Assembly: GCA_024233865.1 (NCBI GenBank)
Contig: JACKPA010000002.1
Location: 124,001-188,000 of the forward strand
Origin: Leptospiraceae bacterium
GTDB lineage: Bacteria; Spirochaetota; Leptospiria; Leptospirales; Leptospiraceae
Reading direction: 5' to 3'
Length of the DNA: 64,000 nucleotides
In this document: one piece after another, positions 46,560 to 54,042 of the stretch
How the letters are laid out: every line of letters starts with the position of its first letter
Position numbering within the stretch: the stretch's first letter is position 1
Notes under the pieces: model-generated
Seen by the model: the letters and a program-made list of their open reading frames with translations, nothing else
What the model was told of the DNA's origin: nothing
Databases searched by the model: none
Program-made: the position numbers and the translations under genes

Positions 46560-48308
46560 TCATTCTTCCAACTCCTGAAAAATGGAGCTCGGTACTTTGA
46601 TAATTTCCATATTTTCCGGAATTTCATTTTCAGAAATTTCGATTCCTTTGTTTGTGTACACCGAGATAAAAGCGGGATTTTTGTCCTTTGCTGTCTGCAA
46701 GATACTTTGGAATTCCATATAATTGAGAAAATCCCTTTCATCATCCGGCATAGAGAGCATGCAAACTCCAACCACGATCTTTTGGTTGACTTCTTTGTAT
46801 CCGATGGTTACCTGGAGTTTCTTTGTTTGTTTGGTTTCTTCTATCTGAAAATCATAGGTCAAGAGCAGATTCTTCTCAAGGTCTTCCTTACTGAGTTTCC
46901 AGTTGAAGTCTGCTTCTCCTTTTTTGTTGATAGTAATAATGGACGGACCCAAATGATAGTAAGCAAAGTTTCCTCCACCTTTCCAATCTACAGCTTTTGA
47001 TATTCCTGAATCATCATCCCCATTTACTACCTTTTTAAGACGTGGTATTATAATATTATCAGCATGATTACCAATTTCAATCCCTATCCATTTTCTATTT
47101 AATTTATGTGCAGTAGCTAGTGTTGCACCACTTCCTGCAAAACAATCTAATATTATTTCCTCTTCTTCAGTTGAAATAGTTATCAAATGTTGTATTAGTG
47201 CTTCCGGTTTTGGTGTGGCAAATACTTTTTCAGTAAATATCTTTTTCAAATCGATAGTTGCATTGCTTGCTGTTCCAATACCTAATAATAGAGTGGTGTA
47301 AGCGGAGTAGGAAATTTTACCAGATCTTATTTTTTTATAAACCTGCCATTGATTATTTTCATCTTTTACAAATTCAATATCATTGTTTTTTACTAATTCT
47401 TGTATTTTTTCTTTTCCTACCCTCCATCGACCTTCAGTTCCATCTTTTCTCTTTGGAAAGACTTTCTTTCCATCAGGAGCAATTAATTCAAAAAACATTG
47501 AGGGTCTATCTTCTCTTTTATCTCCTTGTCCCCATTGACGTAATTGTTCTCTTTTATACGTACCTTTTTCATCACTATAATTTCCTTCCTCACTAATCTT
47601 TTGAATTTTATTATAGTTTAAAAAACTTTTGTTTCTTGCAAATGCTATGATATATTCATGAGATTCAGCTATATGTCCTACCGTATTTCCTTGTCCACTT
47701 CGTGCTTCCCATATAAATGTACATATAAAATTCTGTCTTCCAAATACTTCGTCTAAAAGTACCTTTAAATATGCTTGTTCTTTATCATCTATCTGTACAA
47801 ATATACTTCCGTCTTCTCGAAGAAGCTTTCGCATAAGAACGAGGCGGTCACGCATCATGGTGAGCCATTCGGAATGGGCGAGGTTGTCATCGTAGTGCTC
47901 AAAAGCGGAGCCAGTATTGTACGGCGGATCGATATAGATACACTTGACTTTCTCTTCTTCCGGCTTGTTCTCGAACATTTTCACCAAGGAATTAAGAGCT
48001 AAAAGATTATCACCTTTAATGAGCATCCCGTCATAGGGAACTGAACACTTGGCAGGAAAAGATTTTTGAAAAATCAAAGGTCGGACTTCTTTCACCCGAA
48101 TGTCGTTTTGACTCACCCAAAAAGCTTTGACACCTTTGCCTTTCTCTTCATCGATCTCGTAGTAGAGAGACTCTTCCTCATTGATCCAATGCAACCGAGC
48201 CGGCACATCGGTATCCCTGGTATTAGAGTCCTCATCTTGCAAGATGATAGATTTATTCTTATTTTTCCATTCTAAAGTGAGTGAGCCTTTGTAAGTCTTT
48301 TTTGCCAT
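46560..48308 (-). CDS. mod: Type III-like DNA adenine methyltransferase (Mod)
   Basis: 582 aa from the ATG at 48308; an ATG at 48320 would add four residues. It has the beta-type order, with the catalytic motif DPPYNTG (about residues 127-133) ahead of the SAM motif DCFAGSGAT (about 388-396). GDNLLALNSL precedes, as in Mod proteins of type III systems. The region between the motifs would hold target recognition. The first 30 codons are nearly identical to those of the upstream DUF262 gene and to a degenerate copy at 50310-50388. Its restriction partner (res) downstream is broken, so it may act as an orphan methylase. Confidence 0.88.
   Translation of the reverse strand: MAKKTYKGSLTLEWKNKNKSIILQDEDSNTRDTDVPARLHWINEEESLYYEIDEEKGKGVKAFWVSQNDIRVKEVRPLIFQKSFPAKCSVPYDGMLIKGDNLLALNSLVKMFENKPEEEKVKCIYIDPPYNTGSAFEHYDDNLAHSEWLTMMRDRLVLMRKLLREDGSIFVQIDDKEQAYLKVLLDEVFGRQNFICTFIWEARSGQGNTVGHIAESHEYIIAFARNKSFLNYNKIQKISEEGNYSDEKGTYKREQLRQWGQGDKREDRPSMFFELIAPDGKKVFPKRKDGTEGRWRVGKEKIQELVKNNDIEFVKDENNQWQVYKKIRSGKISYSAYTTLLLGIGTASNATIDLKKIFTEKVFATPKPEALIQHLITISTEEEEIILDCFAGSGATLATAHKLNRKWIGIEIGNHADNIIIPRLKKVVNGDDDSGISKAVDWKGGGNFAYYHLGPSIITINKKGEADFNWKLSKEDLEKNLLLTYDFQIEETKQTKKLQVTIGYKEVNQKIVVGVCMLSMPDDERDFLNYMEFQSILQTAKDKNPAFISVYTNKGIEISENEIPENMEIIKVPSSIFQELEE
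48230..48308 (-). repeat. mod 5' leader repeat, copy 1
   Basis: The first 79 bp of mod, from the ATG through the codons for ILQDED. It matches 49585-49663 at 74 of 79 positions and 50310-50388 at 71 of 79 by hand alignment. Confidence 0.85.
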
Positions 48309-48322
48309 AAATCCTACCATGG

Positions 48323-49663
48323 TTAGTTTTTAGTAATTTTAGGACCAATATATGCTATATAAATTGGCTCGTATTTTTCCTTGGGCCAACTAAAATGTAT
48401 TCTATACTGTAGTTGTTTCACTTTTCCGTGATAAGGACAGAAAATACTTTTTTTTTCATTATTTTTTTTATAAATGAAAGTTAATTCTTTTTTAAAAACT
48501 CTTTTGTTAGTATCAGACTCATCAGAAAAGAGTGCCTTATCACCATGAAAGTAAATTTTTATCAATTCATTTCCATGACTATTAAGCTTATTGTTTTCAT
48601 CAAATGAATTAGAGATATCAGACAAAATTTTAAGAAGTTCCATAATACGATTTGCAATACTTTCAATAAAAGGATGTGGTTCTAAAATCATAATGATTTC
48701 ATCGGAAAAATTTAGATTTGTGTATTTATCCTTACATTGTTCTATAAATGTTTTCCAACTTTTTGGTGCTTCAGTATGGTTATTTAAAAATTCTTTAAGA
48801 GATTGTAATTTCCAAAAATTATTTATACTTAACTTTTCTGTCTCATTATTATTTTTGTACCAAGTTATACTTAAAGGAGATTTATTGTATCTTGAAGGAT
48901 CAAAACTAAAAGTATGAATAATGTTTCCTATTGAAGTTTGCCACGCTGCTAAACCGATGGAATTTCTACTAACAAAATTTTTAAATTCATCTTCTAAATA
49001 TTTTTCCTTTGCTATCTTGTCTTTATCTCCTATAAATGGACCATTGTGTAATGCATTACGCATCTGTTGTTTTGTAAGAGGTTTTCCACTATTAACACGT
49101 TCGAATATATCTAGTTTTGCTTGTTCCGGTACTTTATAATCTATTAAATATAGTATTAATTGAGTGTCTTCTAAACGATTTTGTAGTTTTGGAGGTAAAT
49201 CATTGAATTTTTTTCCAGAAATCGGACTGTTACTTGACAATCCACTAAGTATAAATTTATTTTCAAAATAATCTTTAAAAGCTTGTAAGCGTTGTTTTCC
49301 ATCTACAACGACAATATCACCATTTTCTTGTTCCGCAAAATAAAATACTGGCAATGGTAAACGCATTAAACAAGACTCAATTAACTTGCTTTGGTCAGCA
49401 ATATTCCAAACACGGTCTCTTTGAAAGCTCGGATCTAATATAAATTTTGGCATTCCTGGCCTTGATTGATCGATCCTTCGAATAATTTCAAATACTGTTC
49501 TTATTTCAGTTCGAATTAGAAGGCTATCAAGTGGATAATTGCCTAGTGCATCAACTCCTTCATCAGTATCTCTTGTGAAATTGTCCTCATCTTGCAAGAT
49601 GATAGACTTGTTCTTATTTTTCCATTCTAAAGTGAGTGATCCTTTGTAAGTTTTCTTTGCCAT
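48323..49663 (-). CDS. DUF262 protein with a Mod-derived N-terminus
   Basis: 446 aa. The first 30 or so residues (MAKKTYKGSLTLEW and on) are those of the neighbouring Mod. From about residue 35 a DUF262 (ParB-like, GmrS-type) domain follows: DPSFQRDRVWN, VVDGKQRLQAF and FERVNSGKPLTKQQMRNAL. DUF262 proteins occur in modification-dependent restriction (GmrSD) and other defence systems, usually as the NTP-sensing half. No DUF1559/HNH GmrD half is visible here. It lies 14 bp upstream of mod's start and would be cotranscribed with it. Confidence 0.82.
   Translation of the reverse strand: MAKKTYKGSLTLEWKNKNKSIILQDEDNFTRDTDEGVDALGNYPLDSLLIRTEIRTVFEIIRRIDQSRPGMPKFILDPSFQRDRVWNIADQSKLIESCLMRLPLPVFYFAEQENGDIVVVDGKQRLQAFKDYFENKFILSGLSSNSPISGKKFNDLPPKLQNRLEDTQLILYLIDYKVPEQAKLDIFERVNSGKPLTKQQMRNALHNGPFIGDKDKIAKEKYLEDEFKNFVSRNSIGLAAWQTSIGNIIHTFSFDPSRYNKSPLSITWYKNNNETEKLSINNFWKLQSLKEFLNNHTEAPKSWKTFIEQCKDKYTNLNFSDEIIMILEPHPFIESIANRIMELLKILSDISNSFDENNKLNSHGNELIKIYFHGDKALFSDESDTNKRVFKKELTFIYKKNNEKKSIFCPYHGKVKQLQYRIHFSWPKEKYEPIYIAYIGPKITKN
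49585..49663 (-). repeat. mod 5' leader repeat, copy 2
   Basis: Second copy, forming the start of the DUF262 gene. Similarity continues a little further in protein terms (DED then RDTD in both). It is the intact in-frame start used by that gene. Confidence 0.85.
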
Positions 49664-49672
49664 ATATTTTAC

Positions 49673-50035
49673 TTAATGAATTGTATCAAAATTTTTAATA
49701 ATTTCTTCGATCTCATTAACAGAAATATCTTCTTTTTCGGATTTAGAATAAACTGTAAGCAATAAAATAATTGTGTTAGACTCCAATAAATATACCAATC
49801 TATAACCTGCATTCTTTCCTTTTTGGATGTTACTATTTTTTATTCTCAATTTATAGATGTAAGTTTTTGAATCAAAACCAGATAATCTGTCACCTAAGAT
49901 ATTTCCTTTTTGAAGTTCAACAATTGCTGATTCAATATCTAAGCGAATATTGCGATATTTCTTCGCAAGTCTTTGTATATTTTTTTTAAATTCAGGAGTA
50001 AATTCAACTTTAAGAGTAAGAGGTCTATCTGGCAT
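49673..50035 (-). CDS. RelE/ParE-family toxin
   Basis: 120 residues from the ATG at 50035 (the frame can be read back to 50059). VEFTPEFKKNIQRLAKKYRNI is the standard N-terminal helix, GKNAGYRLVYLL the central strand with the conserved Arg, and LTVYSKSEKEDI the C-terminal strand. Such toxins cleave mRNA at the ribosome or poison gyrase. Its start overlaps the antitoxin gene's end. Confidence 0.82.
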   Translation of the reverse strand: MPDRPLTLKVEFTPEFKKNIQRLAKKYRNIRLDIESAIVELQKGNILGDRLSGFDSKTYIYKLRIKNSNIQKGKNAGYRLVYLLESNTIILLLTVYSKSEKEDISVNEIEEIIKNFDTIH

Positions 50036-50267
50036 CAACTCCCTCCCACAACTGTTCAATTGGCATACGTTTTCCTTCTCTTGCTTCCTCCAAAGCTATT
50101 TTTATACTCTTCTTGATTTCTTCATTATCATCGTCAAACTCAAAATTCGATTCATCTTGGAGTAAAATAATGACTTTTACTCTTGTAGGAGTTTCTACTA
50201 AAAGTTGTTCATCCAAAAGCAGTTGCTTTTGATCGTTTAAAGTTCCCATTACTTCATAAGCTTTCAT
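50025..50267 (-). CDS. Antitoxin of the RelE/ParE pair
   Basis: 80-residue acidic protein that begins YEVMGTLNDQKQLLLDE, a pattern seen in antitoxins paired with RelE/ParE toxins. EESNFEFDDDNEE-like acidity in the middle is followed by a helical tail (EEAREGKRMPIEQLWEG) that would bind the toxin. It overlaps the toxin gene by 11 bp. Antitoxin identity rests mainly on position. Confidence 0.75.
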   Translation of the reverse strand: MKAYEVMGTLNDQKQLLLDEQLLVETPTRVKVIILLQDESNFEFDDDNEEIKKSIKIALEEAREGKRMPIEQLWEGVDAR

Positions 50268-50309
50268 ATTGTTTATCTCTTTGTGAATTTATTCCTATAA
50301 TAAAATTGT

Positions 50310-50388
50310 TTTCATCTTGCAAGATAATGGATTTATTCTTACTTTTTCATTCTAAAGTGAGAGAGCCTTTGTAAGCCTTTTTTGCCAT
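50310..50388 (-). repeat. mod 5' leader repeat, copy 3 (degenerate)
   Basis: Third copy, upstream of the toxin-antitoxin pair. It still begins ATG GCA AAA AAG, but the Trp codon at position 14 (TGG) has become TGA, so it codes for nothing longer. At its far end it resembles copy 2 (codons for QDENNF). Confidence 0.8.
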
Positions 50389-50397
50389 GATTTTTAT

Positions 50398-50529
50398 CTA
50401 TCTTTTTGAAGCAGTTAATTCTTCTGTTTTCTGTTCCAATAATAACAATGCTTTTTGAATTTTGTCAACTTCTTTTGATTCAAAAAAGTAGTTACTTTTT
50501 TCTCATAAACATCTTAATTTTTCTTCCAT
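50398..50529 (-). pseudogene. Degenerate small ORF upstream of the mod leader
   Basis: An ATG frame of 44 codons encodes MEEKLRCL, then an in-frame TGA, then EKSNYFFESKEVDKIQKALL and on to a TAG 9 bp before copy 3 of the mod leader. Apart from the single TGA the frame is open. It is probably the remnant of a small gene that once preceded mod; the family is not recognised. Confidence 0.45.
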
Positions 50530-50579
50530 TATCCAAGATAAAAACCGATATATAGTAAAAGATTTAGAAAGGCTACAGA

Positions 50580-50771
50580 ATGAAAAGAGTAAAATTTTTT
50601 GAAGAATATGGATTGATTGAAATTGAAGCAAAGGTAAATGATTTTTTTGAAGAAAATGAAAACTTTGAACTTGTTTCCGTCGATTACCAAATCAGGTCAA
50701 TTCAGCCATGCCATAGCGTTGCCGTTGTTTATGAAATCAAAAACGAGAAAAAAATGCAAAATTCTCCCTAA
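50580..50771 (+). CDS. Cse60-like small protein
   Basis: 63 residues. VKFFEEYGLIEIEAKVNDFFEENENFELVSVDY resembles the small Cse60 family first described in Bacillus sporulation genes and found in many non-sporulating bacteria. Function is unknown. It is divergent from the degenerate ORF of the island and lies just upstream of the scramblase-like gene. Confidence 0.65.
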   Translation: MKRVKFFEEYGLIEIEAKVNDFFEENENFELVSVDYQIRSIQPCHSVAVVYEIKNEKKMQNSP

Positions 50772-50828
50772 AAATATTTATTTTTTTAACAGTCAATTTA
50801 TCATAAATAATTTACTAAAGGTTTTTAT

Positions 50829-51437
50829 ATGAATTTAAAGCAATACAATATGGTTTATATCAAACAAAAAAAAGAGCTAGCTGAACTTTTTGGCTTTGAA
50901 ACAAGAAATAAATACGAAATACGTTCTGAGAGAGGAGATGTTATCGGATTTGCTGCTGAGCAAGGGAAAGGAGTTTTTGGATTTCTATTAAGGTCTTTTT
51001 TGGGACATTGGAGAAGGTTTGAAATTCATGTTTTTAACAATAACCGAGAACTGGAATTTAAAGCAGTACATCCGTTTCGAATTTTTTTTCAAAGGCTCGA
51101 AATTTTTGATAAAGACGGAAATTTGTTAGGCTCTTTGCAGCAAAGATTTTCCTTTTTTTCTAAAAAATTTGATTTTGAATCTTCCACCGGTTCAATTCTT
51201 TATTCGGTTTCATCTCCTATTTGGAGAATTTGGACTTTCCCAATTAAAAAAGACGGAACAGAAGTTGCGAAGATCGAAAAAAAATGGTCCGGTGCTTTAA
51301 CCGAACTATTCACAGACGCGGACAACTTTAAGGCGACTTTTGAATCTTCATTAAAAGAGGATGATAAAAAACTAATTATAAGTGCTGCCATCTTTATAGA
51401 CCTACAATATTTCGAAAAAAAGGCTAATACGGAATAA
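50829..51437 (+). CDS. Phospholipid scramblase-like (LURP-fold) protein
   Basis: 202 residues with the pattern of the scramblase/Tubby-C/LURP barrel: YIKQKKELAELFGFETRNKYEI, FEIHVFNNNRELEF, FRIFFQRLEIFDKDGNLLG and FPIKKDGTEVAKIEKKWSG. No signal peptide is present. In eukaryotes this fold binds membranes. The bacterial role is unknown. Confidence 0.72.
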   Translation: MNLKQYNMVYIKQKKELAELFGFETRNKYEIRSERGDVIGFAAEQGKGVFGFLLRSFLGHWRRFEIHVFNNNRELEFKAVHPFRIFFQRLEIFDKDGNLLGSLQQRFSFFSKKFDFESSTGSILYSVSSPIWRIWTFPIKKDGTEVAKIEKKWSGALTELFTDADNFKATFESSLKEDDKKLIISAAIFIDLQYFEKKANTE

Positions 51438-51698
51438 AGAAACACCAAACCAACACTTAAAAAGATAAAAAAATCGGAAAGCGTATTCATTTAAGAAAAA
51501 ATATTATTATTTCCTTCTCAATCGAATGTCTAAAATAAAGATTATTTAAAATAGGTAAAGATAGTATTTTCTTTAAGTGGTAAATGAGATAAATTATCAT
51601 TTAACACGCTTTTTTAATATAAATTTGTCAGCTTGATTTTTTATTCCTTTGACAAATTTATATTGTTTTAAGAGAGAGAAAATAAAAGGAAAAAAATT
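51438..51698. other. Intergenic region with a 15-bp inverted repeat
   Basis: 261 bp without a gene. AATATAAATTTGTCA at 51616-51630 is exactly mirrored by TGACAAATTTATATT at 51650-51664, with a 19-base loop. The second arm overlaps a perfect TTGACA (51649-51654), but no good -10 is at the right distance. No T-run follows, so an operator or mRNA leader hairpin is more likely than a terminator. Confidence 0.55.
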
Positions 51699-52844
51699 AT
51701 GAATCTATTTGTAAAAAAAAAGATTTTCCAGAGTATTATTTGCATTGCGTCCGTAAGCATGTTTGTTGTAGGGTGTGGCAAAGATAAAAACAATAGCTAT
51801 GAGCAAGCTACATATGCAGCAGCTTTTTTGTTATCTCAACAAGATACAACTTCAACCAAGACAATTTCAACGTTTGCCGGATCAGCTGGAAATAGTGGCT
51901 CAACGGACGCAACGGGAACAGAGGCTCTTTTTAATCAACCTGACGGTATAGCTACTGATGGTACGAATTTGTATGTTGCTGACTCGAATAACCATACAAT
52001 TCGTAAGATAGAGATTACTTCTGGAACTGTGACAACTCTTGCCGGTTCGGCTGGAAATAGTGGATCGGCAGATGGTACGGGAACTGCAGCAAGGTTTAAT
52101 AAGCCAATCGGAATTGCTACGGACAAAACTAACCTTTATGTTACGGATACCAATCATACAATTCGCAAAATAGTTATATCCACCGGAGTGGTAACAACTC
52201 TGGCAGGTACAGCAGGAACGACAGGCTCAAACGACGCAACCGGAACTTCTGCTACATTCAATAGTCCTAACGGTATAACCATAGACTCCGACAACACTAA
52301 CCTTTATGTTTCGGATTATGGAAACAACACAATTCGTAAAGTAGTTATATCAACCGGAGTGGTAACAACCTTAGCTGGTTCTGCAGGAAGTAGTGGCTCT
52401 ACAGACGATACGGGAACAAGCGCCAGGTTTAGCGGACCCGCTGGGATCACCGCAGATAGCACTCAACTTTATGTTGCTGATTCCAAAAATCACACAATTC
52501 GAAAAATTGAAATCTCGACAGGAGCAGTTACGACTTTAGCCGGCTCTGCTGGGGCTACAGGCTCAACGGATTCATCCGGAACATCAGCACGATTTAATGG
52601 TCCTGTTGGAATCGTTACCGACAATACCAACCTTTATGTTTCCGATTATTCGAACAATACCATTCGCCAAATTGTTATATCCTCTAAAACAGTAACAACT
52701 TTAGCTGGAACGGCTGGAGAAAGTGGTACTACGGATGGTACAGGAACAGCTGCAAGGTTTAATGGTCCTGCTGGTATAACCATATACAATTCAATCATTT
52801 ATGTCTCAGATTCACAAAACCACACTATTCGTAAAATAAAGTAA
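51699..52844 (+). CDS. NHL-repeat beta-propeller lipoprotein
   Basis: 381 residues. A signal with lipobox FVVGC (about Cys26) is followed by six tandem repeats of 54-57 residues. Each contains LAGSAG, a GT-ARF stretch, PxGI, NLYVxD and NHTIRKI, the pattern of NHL propeller blades. Six units would close one propeller. Such surface proteins usually bind proteins or sugars. The DNA of the repeats is also similar, so copy number may change by recombination. Confidence 0.85.
   Translation: MNLFVKKKIFQSIICIASVSMFVVGCGKDKNNSYEQATYAAAFLLSQQDTTSTKTISTFAGSAGNSGSTDATGTEALFNQPDGIATDGTNLYVADSNNHTIRKIEITSGTVTTLAGSAGNSGSADGTGTAARFNKPIGIATDKTNLYVTDTNHTIRKIVISTGVVTTLAGTAGTTGSNDATGTSATFNSPNGITIDSDNTNLYVSDYGNNTIRKVVISTGVVTTLAGSAGSSGSTDDTGTSARFSGPAGITADSTQLYVADSKNHTIRKIEISTGAVTTLAGSAGATGSTDSSGTSARFNGPVGIVTDNTNLYVSDYSNNTIRQIVISSKTVTTLAGTAGESGTTDGTGTAARFNGPAGITIYNSIIYVSDSQNHTIRKIK
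51867..52842 (+). repeat. Six tandem ~165-bp coding repeats
   Basis: The six NHL units of the lipoprotein gene. Neighbouring units share long stretches at the DNA level around the codons for TLAGSAG and NHTIRKI. Confidence 0.7.
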
Positions 52845-52866
52845 AAAGCTCAAAAATACGAAACAG

Positions 52867-52903
52867 TAGGGGCAATCCGGGCAATCCCCTGTGATTGCCC
52901 TAA
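52867..52903. repeat. REP-like hairpin element
   Basis: TAGGGGCAATCC followed by CCCTGTGATTGCCCTAA forms a hairpin. It resembles the two hairpins inside the element at 53792-53932. It lies between the convergent NHL and membrane-protein genes. Confidence 0.5.
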
Positions 52904-52927
52904 GAATATAGCTTTGAAACTCGCTTG

Positions 52928-53416
52928 TTATATTTTTCCAACAACTTTTCTAATATGTTCAGGTATTTCGCTCATTCGTTTGTATTTACGTTTTTTACCA
53001 TCCGGAGTTGTAACAAAATAAACACCATTGATAATTTCCAAGAAATAATCATTATCCGGTTTATTGTTCAAAGAACGGTTGTCTATTTCTTTTATCATTT
53101 TTTTAAATTGTTCCGGCATTTCCAACCAAGAACTATAATTTTGTACCAAGCCCTGGTGGTTCACCATATAATGACCATTGTCATGTACAATTTTTGTACC
53201 TAAATAGTCAAAAACTTCTACGATATTGGAGTCTTTCTTATCTTTTTTTTTCTCAGTTTTTTTTTTGGTGGGAAGAGTTTTTGGGGGGGGGAGTTCTTTT
53301 TTTTTGTTGTCAGATAAATTTATCAAATTATAAAAAAGTAACATTAGCGCAATTACCGCAACAGCAAGCGAAATGTACAATATGATTTCCGATGCTTGTA
53401 AATTCCATTCTGGCAT
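52928..53416 (-). CDS. Membrane-anchored hypothetical protein with homopolymer-coded linker
   Basis: 162 residues. One membrane helix (about 12-34) is followed by a Lys/Pro linker (about 38-62) and a soluble C-terminal domain with two similar motifs (FDYLGTKIVHDNGHYMV and YFLEIINGVYFVTTPDG). The linker is encoded by A10, A9 and A9 runs and by nine C (53283-53291 on the plus strand as G9). This is an unusual concentration for a low-GC genome and could make expression unstable. No family is recognised. Confidence 0.65.
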   Translation of the reverse strand: MPEWNLQASEIILYISLAVAVIALMLLFYNLINLSDNKKKELPPPKTLPTKKKTEKKKDKKDSNIVEVFDYLGTKIVHDNGHYMVNHQGLVQNYSSWLEMPEQFKKMIKEIDNRSLNNKPDNDYFLEIINGVYFVTTPDGKKRKYKRMSEIPEHIRKVVGKI

Positions 53417-53421
53417 TTTAT

Positions 53422-53712
53422 TTAAAAATTTAACCTATAAGATATCGATTTACATTCCGAAGGAGTAGGATCATTCACCTTCCATGACGCACAATCTTTG
53501 ATTGTGATGGCATCTACACACTTATCCACTTCGTCTTTTCGAGAATCACCCACTACCATGAGAATGGGAATTTCATGAGCATAAGAACAGCCCAAATCTT
53601 TTGCAGTGAATGTTTTGTACAAAAGCGCATTTGCCTCTGAGACAGAATAATATAAATCATCCGAATTTTGGCAATGATAAAATAATAATAATAGGAGTAT
53701 AACTCTATGCAC
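53422..53712 (-). CDS. Small lipoprotein, cysteine-rich
   Basis: 96 residues. A short signal ends LLFYHCQNS, with Cys14 as the likely lipid site. The mature part has four more cysteines (DLGCSYAH, DKCVDAI, KDCASW, SECKS), suggesting two disulfides, in the style of small leptospiral lipoproteins. It lies 5 bp upstream of the homopolymer-linker gene and is cotranscribed with it. Confidence 0.65.
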   Translation of the reverse strand: MHRVILLLLLFYHCQNSDDLYYSVSEANALLYKTFTAKDLGCSYAHEIPILMVVGDSRKDEVDKCVDAITIKDCASWKVNDPTPSECKSISYRLNF

Positions 53713-53791
53713 TATAAATCCAAAGTTATATAATTCTTTTGTCTGTAAATCTTTCTATTTTATTTTTGTTTCATTAATTTATCCTAGGTAA

Positions 53792-53932
53792 TGTGAGTTC
53801 GATGTAAAATTATAGGGCAACCACACAGGGACTGCCCTTACAGAACAATCTTCGTTAGACTTGTTTCGTAAGGGTAAACCTATGTGTTTACCCTTATATT
53901 TGTCTGAAACTTTTGTTACGTCGAACTGACGT
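53792..53932. mobile_element. MITE-like element, 141 bp
   Basis: The ends are 17-bp inverted repeats, ATGTGAGTTCGATGTAA and (on the other strand) ACGTCAGTTCGACGTAA, with 14 of 17 matching. TAGGTAA flanks it on both sides (53785-53791 and 53933-53939) as a possible target duplication. Inside are two hairpins, 53813-53840 and 53869-53896; the latter has a perfect 11-bp stem (TAAGGGTAAAC). There is no coding capacity. It abuts the rpoN remnant. Confidence 0.65.
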
Positions 53933-54039
53933 TAGGTAAAATAGAAGAACAGGTATGTTGCCTGCTCATATTTATTGGTTGTTATACGAGGTATTGTAGA
54001 TTCATGCATATTTAATTTTTCAGCAACATCTTTTAGGGT
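53932..54039 (-). pseudogene. Remnant of rpoN (sigma-54), DNA-binding region
   Basis: 36 codons read TLKDVAEKLNMHESTIPRI and TTNKYEQ before degenerating. This is the well-conserved helix-turn-helix segment of sigma-54 (usual form LKDVAEELGMHESTVSR). Everything before and after it is missing: the MITE-like element cuts it on one side and a lipoprotein gene ends 3 bp away on the other. It is not functional. Confidence 0.7.
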
Positions 54040-54042
54040 AAA

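Noticed and set aside
46550..46771. Longer MNT protein starting at 46771
   Set aside because: The extra part lies in another frame of mod and has no conserved content; the ATG at 46549 has a ribosome site.
47258..48275. Several plus-strand open frames across mod
   Set aside because: They are antisense to a well-supported methyltransferase and have low-complexity, F/L-rich products.
50398..50529. TGA read as selenocysteine or tryptophan
   Set aside because: No selenocysteine hairpin is apparent and TGA ends ordinary genes elsewhere in the window; decay is simpler.
51867..52842. Regular repeats that might be a CRISPR-like array
   Set aside because: The period is about 165 bp, the repeats are coding and give NHL propeller blades; there are no unique spacers or cas genes.
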